Assembly (NCBI GenBank): GCA_013298145.1
Contig: JAAFJO010000003.1
Location: 558,001-622,000, forward strand
Direction of reading: 5' to 3'
Source of the DNA: Betaproteobacteria bacterium
Lineage (GTDB): Bacteria; Pseudomonadota; Gammaproteobacteria; Burkholderiales; Casimicrobiaceae
DNA length: 64,000 bases
Shown here piece after piece: positions 52,054 through 60,744 of the stretch (the first letter of the stretch is position 1; each line of letters starts with the position of its first letter). The notes beneath the pieces are model-generated. The model searched no databases, was not told where the DNA came from, and saw only the letters and a list, made by a program, of their open reading frames with translations. Made by a program: the position numbers and the translations under genes.

Positions 52054-52179
52054 TACGCATTCATATCAAGAAGCGCCATCTCGAGCGCAAAGGCTATGGC
52101 TACGGGATTAACAACGCAAGTGATACGTGCACTGCAATAAGGCGACGTCAGGCCGTCGCCTACGAGAGCCGCAACATGC

Positions 52180-52722
52180 TCAAAGCTCGAAATGTTTACG
52201 AATTCGTATTACGCTTTCAGCCACAGAACAAACATCAGTGTCAATCAGAAGCGAGTCCACGTGTGGCAGAGAAGCGAAACAATCGTACTGGTCGAGTACG
52301 CTTTGCAGGGATTCAATCGTCGAAATTTTCCCCATCGCCGAGCGATGCGATGCGACGCAGCGATCGTTCAGCGTTGCAACGGAGCACTGCAATCGAACCG
52401 CGCAAAAGCGCGCGCCTGCCGAATCAACGGATGCACGAATTCTTTCCACGAATGCGTCGTCGATGCCGGTCGCGTAGACAAACGTCGATACATGAGACTT
52501 GCCGTTCGCGAGTGCACGGGCGCTCAGTGCGATGCGAACATCTGCGCACGCATCGAGGAAGCCGTCCTCACCGCGCTGAATAAGCGCGTTTACGCAATCA
52601 ATGACCACGTGGTTGTGAAAAAGCGGCCAGTTCAGCTCAGTCGCAAGCGCTTTAGCAATGGTGTATTTGCCTGCGGCAGGTGGGCCGTAGATAAACAGAA
52701 GCTTCGCTGACGATTGATCAAT
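52180..52722 (-). CDS. P-loop kinase-like ATPase with no ordinary start codon
   Basis: About 180 residues. LLFIYGPPAAGKYTIAKALA is a Walker A motif near the N-terminus, with LFHNHVVIDCVNALI and SVVRIRKHFEL-type ends, the layout of a family of small AAA/shikimate-kinase-like ATPases. No ATG, GTG or TTG occurs in frame between the P-loop and GTG 52872, which would overlap the neighbouring gene by 150 bases and add Arg-rich nonsense. An ATT at 52722, touching the upstream TAA stop (TAATT), would give MDQSSAKLLFIYGPP, the expected family start. AUU initiation, CTG 52698, or the long overlap are the alternatives. Confidence 0.7.
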   Translation of the reverse strand: MDQSSAKLLFIYGPPAAGKYTIAKALATELNWPLFHNHVVIDCVNALIQRGEDGFLDACADVRIALSARALANGKSHVSTFVYATGIDDAFVERIRASVDSAGARFCAVRLQCSVATLNDRCVASHRSAMGKISTIESLQSVLDQYDCFASLPHVDSLLIDTDVCSVAESVIRIRKHFEL

Positions 52723-53183
52723 TATTCGTGTTCGTAGATGGGCTTTTCGAGCGCTTTGACGAGTGGGTGTTCTTCGCCGCCGTGCTCCCGCGCAAGCGCG
52801 TAGAGTCCTCGTAGGTTTTTCGTTTCGCGCGCTAGCCAGAAGTGCTTCCCAGCCGTCGAAGTGATCCGCCACTGGGGTTGCCCGCCACGCTTCATATAGC
52901 TAACCGACGCGATGTCTGACCAACGCAGGGGACGCCTGCTTCCCCAGCTGTCAGCAAGCAATATTTGCTTCGAATTCGCTCGCGTACCGAGCAGGAGATA
53001 CAAAACAGCGCAGGTGGCCGCTGCGGCAGCGGCCATCAATATCGTCGGCCTCGGAGAAAACGGGCGGCCCGATAGCCAGTCCAATGCTGCGACGCTCGAT
53101 CCGCCCGCCACAACACCTAACCACACCGCGCGCCACAGCGCACTAGGTTGCAGACGAAATGCCTGATACTTTTCTTCACTCAT
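52722..53183 (-). CDS. Membrane protein with PH-like domain
   Basis: 153 residues from ATG 53183. Two helices near the N-terminus (LWRAVWLGVVAGGSSVAALDWL; TILMAAAAAATCAVLYLLLG) are followed by a cytoplasmic beta-rich part (SKQILLADSWGSRRPLRWSDIASVSYMKRGGQPQWRI) that looks like the PH-like domain of small bacterial membrane proteins. Function unknown. Its stop touches the start of the P-loop gene. Confidence 0.72.
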   Translation of the reverse strand: MSEEKYQAFRLQPSALWRAVWLGVVAGGSSVAALDWLSGRPFSPRPTILMAAAAAATCAVLYLLLGTRANSKQILLADSWGSRRPLRWSDIASVSYMKRGGQPQWRITSTAGKHFWLARETKNLRGLYALAREHGGEEHPLVKALEKPIYEHE

Positions 53184-53222
53184 CGAAGGCCGAGTAACAC
53201 GCAACGATCGCCTGCACCCCCA

Positions 53223-54644
53223 CTACTCTACCGCCTTCAACATATGCTCGACGACACCTTTCGCGTCGCCAAACACCATCATGGTTTTATCCATGTAGAA
53301 GAGCTCGTTGTCGAGACCTGCGTAGCCGGCGGCCATGGAGCGCTTGTTCACGATCACCGTGTGCGCTTTGTACGCTTCGAGAATCGGCATGCCGTAAATC
53401 GGTGAACCTTTTTGTAGCGCGAGCGGGTTCACTACGTCGTTTGCACCCAGCACGAGTACCACATCCGTCTGCGAAAAATCGGAGTTGATGTCTTCCATTT
53501 CATGCACTTGGTCATACGGCACTTCGGCCTCGGCGAGCAGCACGTTCATGTGGCCCGGCATACGACCCGCCACGGGATGAATCGCGTACTTCACGTCGAT
53601 ACCTTTTGCAGTGAGTTTCGCCGCGAGTTCCTTCACCGCGTGTTGGGCGCGTGCGACCGCGAGGCCATAGCCCGGAACAATCACAACCGTATCTGCATTT
53701 GCGAGCATAAAAGCTGCGTCATCGGCGCTTCCGCTCTTCACGGGGCGCTGCTCGGTGCTGCCTGTAACTGCGCCGCCTTCGCCACCGAATCCACCAAGGA
53801 TCACGGAGATGAATGATCGATTCATCGCCTTACACATGATGTAAGAAAGGATCGCGCCGCTCGAACCTACCAGTGAGCCCGCGATGATGAGCATCGGGTT
53901 ATTAAGCGAAAAACCAATGCCCGCCGCCGCCCATCCGGAATAGCTATTTAGCATCGACACAACGACTGGCATATCCGCGCCACCAATCGGGATGATGATG
54001 AGCACGCCGAGCACGAAAGCGAGCGCGAGCATCACGTAAAACGCCATCAAGCTCCCTGAGAACATGTAGCCAACCCCGAGCGCTACAGTGAGCACGCCGA
54101 GCACCAAGTTCACCATGTGCTGCCCTGTGAACGTCACGGGTGCCCCTTGGAACAAGCGGAATTTGTACTTGCCGGAGAGCTTGCCAAAAGCGATCACCGA
54201 TCCACTAAACGTGATCGCACCAATGGCAGCGCCCAAGAAAAGCTCAAGACGATTCCCCTTCGGCATGTCGTTCACGGATTTCGAGATCCCGAACGCCTGA
54301 GGTTCGTTCACGGCCGCTACGGCAATGAACACAGCAGCGAGGCCAATCATGCTGTGCATAAACGCGACGAGCTCGGGCATCTTGGTCATTTCGACTTTGG
54401 CCGCCATGTAAGCGCCGATACCGCCGCCAATCACGAGACCAAGCATCACGTAACCCAAACCGACCGTTGGATTCGACGACAAATTCCAAATCAAAGCGAC
54501 GGTAGTCGCCATCGCGATGGCCATTCCGACCATGCCGAAGCGATTACCGCGAATCGAGGTGGTTGGATGCGAGAGCCCCTTCAGTGCTTGGATGAAAAAC
54601 ACCGAAGCAACGAGGTAAAGAAGGACGACGAGGTTCATGCTCAT
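53223..54644 (-). CDS. pntB: NAD(P) transhydrogenase subunit beta
   Basis: 473 residues. It has nine or so membrane helices, then the NADP(H)-binding domain III with VVIVPGYGLAVARAQHAVKELA, AIHPVAGRMPGHMNVLLAEA and VLVLGANDVVNP. It couples hydride transfer from NADH to NADP+ with proton entry in the inner membrane. ATG overlaps the stop of a small membrane gene by four bases. It is the last gene of a five-gene pnt operon. Confidence 0.95.
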   Translation of the reverse strand: MSMNLVVLLYLVASVFFIQALKGLSHPTTSIRGNRFGMVGMAIAMATTVALIWNLSSNPTVGLGYVMLGLVIGGGIGAYMAAKVEMTKMPELVAFMHSMIGLAAVFIAVAAVNEPQAFGISKSVNDMPKGNRLELFLGAAIGAITFSGSVIAFGKLSGKYKFRLFQGAPVTFTGQHMVNLVLGVLTVALGVGYMFSGSLMAFYVMLALAFVLGVLIIIPIGGADMPVVVSMLNSYSGWAAAGIGFSLNNPMLIIAGSLVGSSGAILSYIMCKAMNRSFISVILGGFGGEGGAVTGSTEQRPVKSGSADDAAFMLANADTVVIVPGYGLAVARAQHAVKELAAKLTAKGIDVKYAIHPVAGRMPGHMNVLLAEAEVPYDQVHEMEDINSDFSQTDVVLVLGANDVVNPLALQKGSPIYGMPILEAYKAHTVIVNKRSMAAGYAGLDNELFYMDKTMMVFGDAKGVVEHMLKAVE

Positions 54645-54847
54645 TGCTTAGGCGCTCCAAACCAGGTGAGGTGTTTCGCCGTTCCAATGAAACCGCCCAG
54701 TGCAAGACCGCCACCGATGCCGATCAATCCTGTCGCAATGTTGTTGCTTCCCGAGATGTAGAAAATTGCCGCAAAAACAAACGCGATGACCGAAACGGCG
54801 AATTCAAACTTCACATCAGCGGGAACCGGTCCAGGCGAGTTACCCAT
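54641..54847 (-). CDS. Small two-helix membrane protein inside the pnt operon
   Basis: 68 residues with two helices ([34 protein letters not shown]). It overlaps pntAB by eight bases and pntB by four, so it is translationally linked to both. An AAGGGAG lies before the ATG. I do not recognise the family. It may be an accessory subunit of the transhydrogenase, inferred from its place only. Confidence 0.75.
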   Translation of the reverse strand: MGNSPGPVPADVKFEFAVSVIAFVFAAIFYISGSNNIATGLIGIGGGLALGGFIGTAKHLTWFGAPKQ

Positions 54848-55160
54848 GGTTCGCTCCCTTCACGTCCTTTTTCTCTTTCTTCTTAAACATCTCAAGCATC
54901 CGCTTAGTTACGAGAAATCCGCCAAAGATGTTCACCGCCGCGAGTGCGACAGCGAGCACACCCATTGTTTTGCCTAGCCCCGATTCAGTAAGGGCGGCAG
55001 CCAACATCGCGCCCACGACGATAATGGCTGAAATCGCGTTGGTGACCGCCATTAATGGCGTGTGAAGCGCGGGCGTTACGTTCCATACAACGTGGTAGCC
55101 AACGTAAATTGCAAGCACGAAGATGATCAGGTTAATGATGAGGTTGTCTACGCCGGTCAT
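54840..55160 (-). CDS. pntAB: NAD(P) transhydrogenase subunit alpha, membrane part (PntAB)
   Basis: 106 residues from ATG 55160. Three helices: [39 protein letters not shown] and [28 protein letters not shown]. This is the split second part of the alpha subunit, as in Rhodospirillum-type three-subunit enzymes. The upstream extension is unconserved. It overlaps the preceding orf by four bases. Confidence 0.93.
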   Translation of the reverse strand: MTGVDNLIINLIIFVLAIYVGYHVVWNVTPALHTPLMAVTNAISAIIVVGAMLAAALTESGLGKTMGVLAVALAAVNIFGGFLVTKRMLEMFKKKEKKDVKGANHG

Positions 55161-55498
55161 AGCGCCATTTCCTTCTTTGAATTGCGCTCCATAGCGAGCG
55201 CTGCGTTGTCGTACGTTCGTTGGTCGCTCATGTACTCGCGGTGGAGCGATCTGCCTCGGAACCACATTCCCAAACCGAATAATCCCCAAAACAAGTAACG
55301 CCAGTGATGGATTGCGGCCGAGGGTTGGGCAGATGATTCCCCCGTGAGCAACCCATAGCAGAGATCGGCGATCGTCACAAATCCAACCAGGGCAGCGAAA
55401 CTCAGGACCGCGCTAATCACGGGGGCTTCAGGGCGATAAAGTTCCTGCGCGAGTGCCAGTTTCCTGATTCGTGCGAGCTCTTTGTCCTGCCAACTCAC
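55157..55498 (-). CDS. Small membrane protein between pntAA and pntAB
   Basis: 113 residues from GTG that overlaps the pntAA stop (GTGA). A charged N-terminus is followed by one clear helix ([25 protein letters not shown]) and a second ([17 protein letters not shown]), then a hydrophilic tail. No family is recognised. Its overlap with both neighbours argues it is a real, co-expressed gene rather than chance. Confidence 0.75.
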   Translation of the reverse strand: MSWQDKELARIRKLALAQELYRPEAPVISAVLSFAALVGFVTIADLCYGLLTGESSAQPSAAIHHWRYLFWGLFGLGMWFRGRSLHREYMSDQRTYDNAALAMERNSKKEMAL

Positions 55499-56610
55499 GC
55501 CGCCACTCCCGTGACGAGCGTTGCTTTCACGATGTCATCCTCAAGATTGATAGCGAAAGCGCCGGTTTTGAAGTCAACGAGCAACTTCATGAAATCGAGC
55601 AAGTTGCGCGAATAGAGCGCACTCGCATCTTGTGGAAGCATGGCCGCCAGATTGGTGTGCCCGACGAGCGTCACGCCGTGTTTTTGCACCACTTGATCGC
55701 GTTCGGTGAGAGGGCAATTGCCGCCCTGCTCCGCTGCCAGATCGACGATCACTGAACCCGGCTTCATGGCTTTCACCATTTCTTCGGTCACGAGCACTGG
55801 CGCGGGCCGCCCCGGAATGAGCGCGGTCGTAATGACAACGTCGGCCATCGCGACTTTTTTTGCAACCTCAGCTCGCTGGCGAGCCATCCACGATTCAGGC
55901 ATCGGACGCGCGTAGCCACCAACACCTTCGGCGATTTGCTTTTCTTCCTCAGTTTCGTAGGGCACGTCGATAAATTTCGCGCCGAGCGATTCCACTTGCT
56001 CTTTCACCGCTGGGCGCACGTCGCTTGCCTCAATCACCGCACCCAAACGCTTTGCCGTGGCAATTGCCTGCAGCCCGGCCACACCGACGCCGAGAATTAC
56101 GACGCGCGCCGCTTTCACCGTGCCCGCCGCCGTCATGAGCATTGGGAAAAATTTCGGGTAATGATTTGCAGCCAGGATGACCGCTTTGTACCCAGCGATA
56201 TTTGCTTGCGAAGAGAGCACATCCATGCTCTGTGCGCGAGTCGTACGGGGCGCCTTTTCCATTGAAAACCCATGCACCCCCTTCGACTTGATCGCCTCGA
56301 TTCCTTCAACCGCGAATGGGTTGAGCAGCCCAACAACTGACGCGCCGGATTTCATGCCTGTTAGCTCAGACCCGTTCGGGCCGCGCACTTTGAGCAGCAC
56401 GTCTGCCTGTGAGAGCACTTCCGAGGCAGACCCCGCAAGCTTCGCACCAGCCGCGACGTAAGCGTCGTCGAGCAAACTGGACGCGAGGCCCGCTCCGCTT
56501 TCAATAACGACGCCCACGCCTGGAATTGCTGCGAATTTTTTTACTGTTTCGGGTGTTGCGGCGACTCGTGTCTCACCCGAAAACGTTTCTTTAATAATGC
56601 CGATCTGCAA
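55495..56610 (-). CDS. pntAA: NAD(P) transhydrogenase subunit alpha, NAD-binding part (PntAA)
   Basis: 371 residues from TTG 56610, which has GGAGG four bases upstream and starts at the conserved QIGIIKETFSGETRVAATPETV. It shows the alanine dehydrogenase/PNT fold, RTTRAQSMDVLSSQANIAGYKAV, the Rossmann loop VVILGVGVAGLQAIATAKRLGA, and AEQGGNCPLTE. It binds NAD(H) on the cytoplasmic side. It heads the pnt operon and is divergent from the peptide-binding protein gene. Confidence 0.95.
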   Translation of the reverse strand: MQIGIIKETFSGETRVAATPETVKKFAAIPGVGVVIESGAGLASSLLDDAYVAAGAKLAGSASEVLSQADVLLKVRGPNGSELTGMKSGASVVGLLNPFAVEGIEAIKSKGVHGFSMEKAPRTTRAQSMDVLSSQANIAGYKAVILAANHYPKFFPMLMTAAGTVKAARVVILGVGVAGLQAIATAKRLGAVIEASDVRPAVKEQVESLGAKFIDVPYETEEEKQIAEGVGGYARPMPESWMARQRAEVAKKVAMADVVITTALIPGRPAPVLVTEEMVKAMKPGSVIVDLAAEQGGNCPLTERDQVVQKHGVTLVGHTNLAAMLPQDASALYSRNLLDFMKLLVDFKTGAFAINLEDDIVKATLVTGVAA

Positions 56611-56785
56611 GCGACCTCCACTCAGTGCAATTGATGGTGAGCCCTCGCGGTATGAAGGCCAACTCATCCAAGATCAAAGCAGTGTATCTCGAAAGAACGA
56701 CAGGACGCGGGATTTCCCTAACCGTTTCGAAATGAGTCGAAGCCGAAATTGCATTACAGTCAACCCTCTCAGTTTCGGAGGATTT

Positions 56786-58363
56786 ATGAACACATTTAAA
56801 CGACTTGCGATCGCAGCGGCCGTCACAGCCGTCCTCGGCGTCGCGCAGGCTGTTCCACTGAAGTGGGCGGCTCAAAACGATATCCTGACACTTGACCCAC
56901 ATTCCCAGAATCATGCAACGACGAACGCGATTCTGATGCACTCGTATGAAGGGTTGACGCGCTACAGCGCTAAATACGAAGTGGAGCCCGCGCTCGCCAC
57001 AAAGTGGACCTTTATCTCGCCCACGCAAGTTCGTTTCGAACTGCGAAAAGGCGTGACGTTCCACGATGGCTCGCCGTTCACGGCTGACGACGTCGTTTTC
57101 AGTTTTGACCGTATTCGCCAGCCGCAAGGCACGATGCAGATCTACGTGACAGGCATCAGCGAAATCAAGAAGATTGACAGCCACACGGTAGACATCATCC
57201 TGTCCGCACCGAATCCGATTTTGCTGCGCAACATCATCGATTTCCGCATCATGAGCAAGACCTGGGCAGAGAAAAACAATTCTGCGAAGGTGCAGGATTA
57301 CAAAGCCAAGGAAGAGAACTTTGCTTCGCGAAACGTGAATGGAACCGGCGCGTATCGCATTACGGGCTGGAATCCAGACACCCGCGTGGCGATGGCCAAT
57401 AATGACAAGTGGTGGGGCAAAAAAGACGGAAACGTCACTGCGGTGAACTACACGCCGATCAAGGCCGACGCGACTCGCGTCTCCGCACTTTTCTCGGGCG
57501 AGATTGACATCCTTACCGATCTGCCAACGCAAGACGTGGCAAAGCTGCGCGCTGACCCCAAGCTAAAGGTCGTCGATGGACCCGAGGTGCGCACCATCTA
57601 CATCGCCCTGGATCTGGGCAGCGATGAGCTACGCACCTCGAACGTGAAGGGCAAGAACCCATTCAAGGACAAGCGCGTCCGTGAAGCGCTCAATCGAGCG
57701 GTTGATCGCGAACTGATCAAGACCCGCATCATGCGTGGCCTCTCGATTCCCGCTGGCATCATGGTTGCGCCCGGGGTAAACGGCAACACGCCCGCACTCG
57801 ATACCGCACTAAAGATTGACGAAGCGGCCGCGCGTAAGCTTTTGGCTGACGCTGGCTATCCCAACGGCTTCGAGTTCACACTGAACTGCCCGAACAACCG
57901 TTATGTGAATGACGAGGAAATTTGTCAGTCACTGATCGCCATGTGGGCGCGTGTTGGCGTGAAGGCTAAGTTGCAGGCAGAGCCGATGTCAACCTTCTCG
58001 CAAAAAATGCAGAAGTTTGAGTTTGACGCGTACATGTTGGGTTGGGGTGTCGCGACATACGACGCTCAGTACATGATTCAATCATTGGCACGTACAAAAA
58101 CCACGGGCCCAAACGGCAACTTCAATTGGTCAAAGATTTCCGATCCGGTAGTGGACCGTTTGAGTGACGCCATGGCCACCGAGACCGATATTGCGAAGCG
58201 CAACGGGATGATTGCTGAGGCGCTCACCCGCATTCGTGATGAACATCTCTTCATTCCGCTGCATCATCAGATGCGTCCGTGGGCGATGAAGAAAGAAGTC
58301 ACAACGGTGCACCGCTCGGACGATCGCCCTGAGGCTCGGTTCACTAACGTTGGTGGATCGTAA
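56786..58363 (+). CDS. Peptide ABC transporter substrate-binding protein (family 5)
   Basis: 525 residues from ATG with GGAGG upstream. The signal peptide is MNTFKRLAIAAAVTAVLGVAQA. Family 5 (DppA/OppA) blocks: ILTLDPHSQNHATTNAI, VEPALATKWTFISPTQVRFELRKGVTFHDG, DPFTADDVVFSFDRI-type, and KDKRVREALNRAVDRELI. The binding cleft would pick up peptides or other solutes in the periplasm. It stands alone with its own terminator, and is the best candidate partner for the permease/ATPase operon at 1.5-8.4 kb, which has no binding protein. Confidence 0.93.
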   Translation: MNTFKRLAIAAAVTAVLGVAQAVPLKWAAQNDILTLDPHSQNHATTNAILMHSYEGLTRYSAKYEVEPALATKWTFISPTQVRFELRKGVTFHDGSPFTADDVVFSFDRIRQPQGTMQIYVTGISEIKKIDSHTVDIILSAPNPILLRNIIDFRIMSKTWAEKNNSAKVQDYKAKEENFASRNVNGTGAYRITGWNPDTRVAMANNDKWWGKKDGNVTAVNYTPIKADATRVSALFSGEIDILTDLPTQDVAKLRADPKLKVVDGPEVRTIYIALDLGSDELRTSNVKGKNPFKDKRVREALNRAVDRELIKTRIMRGLSIPAGIMVAPGVNGNTPALDTALKIDEAAARKLLADAGYPNGFEFTLNCPNNRYVNDEEICQSLIAMWARVGVKAKLQAEPMSTFSQKMQKFEFDAYMLGWGVATYDAQYMIQSLARTKTTGPNGNFNWSKISDPVVDRLSDAMATETDIAKRNGMIAEALTRIRDEHLFIPLHHQMRPWAMKKEVTTVHRSDDRPEARFTNVGGS

Positions 58364-58377
58364 GCTCCAAGCGGGCG

Positions 58378-58406
58378 AAAAAAAGCACCTTCGGGTGCTT
58401 TTTTTT
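58378..58406 (+). terminator. Intrinsic terminator of the peptide-binding protein gene
   Basis: GCACC and GGTGC form the stem with a TTCG tetraloop, extended by A-runs against an eight-T tract. It begins 14 bases after the stop codon. Confidence 0.95.
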
Positions 58407-58863
58407 AGGCATGTGGTCACGTTCAACGCTGGTGTAACGCCGAGCGTATTCCCCCTTCTTCGCTTGGTGGGGAATCGATTAGTCGGCGGTGCAGGTGCTG
58501 CTTGGAGCACCGATCGCAGCGCTTACTGTTGGAACGCTCGCAGCTCCATCGCAATTGCGGTCTAGCCACTCAGCCTTCTCGAAGCGCTCCGCCACACCCG
58601 AATGACGATGGTGCGCCGTTTGTGCCGCGCTCATCTCAGTATCAGCGAGCCTCAACACCCGGCACGCGCTCTGCCACCGAGGCGCAGGGGCCTGTCACGG
58701 GGAAAGCGGCTGGGGCAACTGCAGCGTTGGCGGAAACACTCCGGTTCACGACCTCACTACTTCGAAGGATGAACCAGGATACTCATTCCGTCCAGAGCGT
58801 TACGACGTTTCGCGCCGACCGAGTCGAGAGCGAGGTTCGCCTCACCTGCATCCGATTTGCGGT
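58407..58863. other. Intergenic region between binding-protein terminator and eptA
   Basis: About 450 bases at the 3' end of convergent genes. No gene, RNA, repeat or clear hairpin is recognised. Frames crossing it show no protein-like features. Confidence 0.4.
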
Positions 58864-60543
58864 TTATTTCTTGAAATTGGGACTCCGACGCTTGTCGCAC
58901 GCTTCAAAGATATCGAGTGAGTGCTGGTATTCGTGAGTTTCGATCTCCATCAGACCGAGCAGTGTGGAGTAGAGGTGGTCGTGACTGCGAGGTACGCTTG
59001 CCTGCGCGGCGATACAGGTTGCATCCCATTGCTCCAGCTGCAAAAACTGTTTGGATAGCCAAGCAACCATGGGAATTTTCGTCTGCTCCTTCGGCGCCAT
59101 TGCGTAGGGCATGCCATGCAGGTAGAGGCCGGATTCGCCTAGCGATTCGCCATGATCCGACGCGTAGAGCATGGCTGTTGCAAACCGGTCATTGAGTCGT
59201 CCAAGCATCAATATGGTCTCAGCAGCCATGTGGTCGGCATAGAGCACAGTGTTGTCGTACGCGTTGCGGATTTCGTCTTTGCTGCAGCTAGATAGGTCGC
59301 TTGTTTTGCACACAGGCGTGAAGCGCTCAAATGCTGGCGGATACCGCTTGTAATACGCCGGGCCGTGGCTGCCCTTCAAATGCAGCACCACAAAGGTATC
59401 TTTCGTGCTCTCCCTAATCTTCGCTTCGATACCGCGCAACAGAATCTCGTCAACGCACTCGCCTTTAGCGCTACAGTAAGCTGGATCGTCCGAGTTGTTG
59501 AAGTCTTCGTTCTCGATTCGATCGCACACGCCTTTGCAACCACCATCATTGTCGCGCCAAAAAATTCGCGCGCCGCTGCGAGAAATAACGTCGATCAGCG
59601 TTTCCCTTCCCGCTGCTTTGGTGAGCGAAAACTCTTCCCGAGTGAGCCCTGAAAACATGCAGGGCAGCGAGATAGCCGTCGCTGTTCCACAGCTCGATAC
59701 ATCGGGAAAGTTCACCACATCGAGTTCGCGCAAACGAGGAGTCGTTTCGCGCGTGTACCCATTCAATCCCCAGTTTTGGGCGCGCGTTGTCTCGCCGACC
59801 AACATGACCACTAAACGCGGTTTTTCGAGCGCGTACGCTTGGTGTGCGTCGGTTCCGCGTGCCTCTCGCACAATGTTTGCCGTGCGCTGAACGTGAGCGT
59901 GTGCAACGGCGGCGGCAACGATGTTCAAGGGTGCAACCGTGTGAAACGTAATGTCGCGATTGCGTCCTGCTGATGCATAGCGTGAGTACTGACTGAAAAC
60001 AGCGGCGCAGGAAAGTACGATCAGCAACGAGATGCTCACCGCCGGGCGCCAAAGTGATCGCAACCAACTGGTTTCAGCGCGAACAGGTACGCGTAGTACC
60101 CAGATCGCAGGCAGCACGCCTACAAGGAGCACCCAGATAACTAGCCGCAGGTTGAGCAGTTCAACTGACTCAGACACATGAGTTTGCATCATGTTGACGA
60201 GCATTGTCTTGTCGAACAGCGTACCCAGAAACAGCGAGAAATAGCCTAGCGCGGCCGAGACGACCAACGCGACGGCAACAAGGTAGCGGATCGTGCCACG
60301 CAAGAAAGGCAGGCCCAAGAGCCCCAAGCTAAGTGCGACGACAGCAAACACGGTGAGCCAGCCACCGATCACAAAGGCAACTTGGGCGCCCCAGCCTGCG
60401 CTAGCGCTTGCTGTGTAAAACAACTTGTAGGTCGCGAGATTCGGCAAAAGCGAAATCCACAATGCACCTAACAAAATGAGCGAGGTTCGCGAAATTCCGC
60501 GACCGCCGCTAACGTGGGCGAGACGATTTACTATTGACTGCAT
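58864..60543 (-). CDS. eptA: Lipid A phosphoethanolamine transferase (EptA-like)
   Basis: 559 residues. Five N-terminal helices are followed by a periplasmic sulfatase-fold domain. The catalytic Thr and zinc site lie in VMLVGETTRAQNWGLNGY, with FWRDNDGGCKGVCDRI, LHLKGSHGPAYYKRYPP and YASDHGESLGE. Several Cys pairs fit the EptA disulfides. It adds phosphoethanolamine to lipid A, lowering negative charge and giving polymyxin tolerance. It appears monocistronic, and no two-component regulator is next to it. Confidence 0.93.
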   Translation of the reverse strand: MQSIVNRLAHVSGGRGISRTSLILLGALWISLLPNLATYKLFYTASASAGWGAQVAFVIGGWLTVFAVVALSLGLLGLPFLRGTIRYLVAVALVVSAALGYFSLFLGTLFDKTMLVNMMQTHVSESVELLNLRLVIWVLLVGVLPAIWVLRVPVRAETSWLRSLWRPAVSISLLIVLSCAAVFSQYSRYASAGRNRDITFHTVAPLNIVAAAVAHAHVQRTANIVREARGTDAHQAYALEKPRLVVMLVGETTRAQNWGLNGYTRETTPRLRELDVVNFPDVSSCGTATAISLPCMFSGLTREEFSLTKAAGRETLIDVISRSGARIFWRDNDGGCKGVCDRIENEDFNNSDDPAYCSAKGECVDEILLRGIEAKIRESTKDTFVVLHLKGSHGPAYYKRYPPAFERFTPVCKTSDLSSCSKDEIRNAYDNTVLYADHMAAETILMLGRLNDRFATAMLYASDHGESLGESGLYLHGMPYAMAPKEQTKIPMVAWLSKQFLQLEQWDATCIAAQASVPRSHDHLYSTLLGLMEIETHEYQHSLDIFEACDKRRSPNFKK

Positions 60544-60744
60544 CTGCGGATTTTCGCAGAGCGGATTTGCGCGCGCACCGCAGCACCGAAATCGCCGCAG
60601 ACAAAAAAGCTACCTGCCGCACAAGCGTTGTATCAACTATTTTCTTTCAGCCCCTATTAAACTGGGACAACAGAACCAAATCGCAATTAATCGGTATCGC
60701 GCCTAAATCTAGCTAAATGCCATTTCTGCGGGAATCACCTAAGC

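Noticed and set aside
54117..54761. Plus-strand frame opposite pntB
   Set aside because: His/Arg/Asp-rich shadow; the opposite strand encodes unmistakable pntB.
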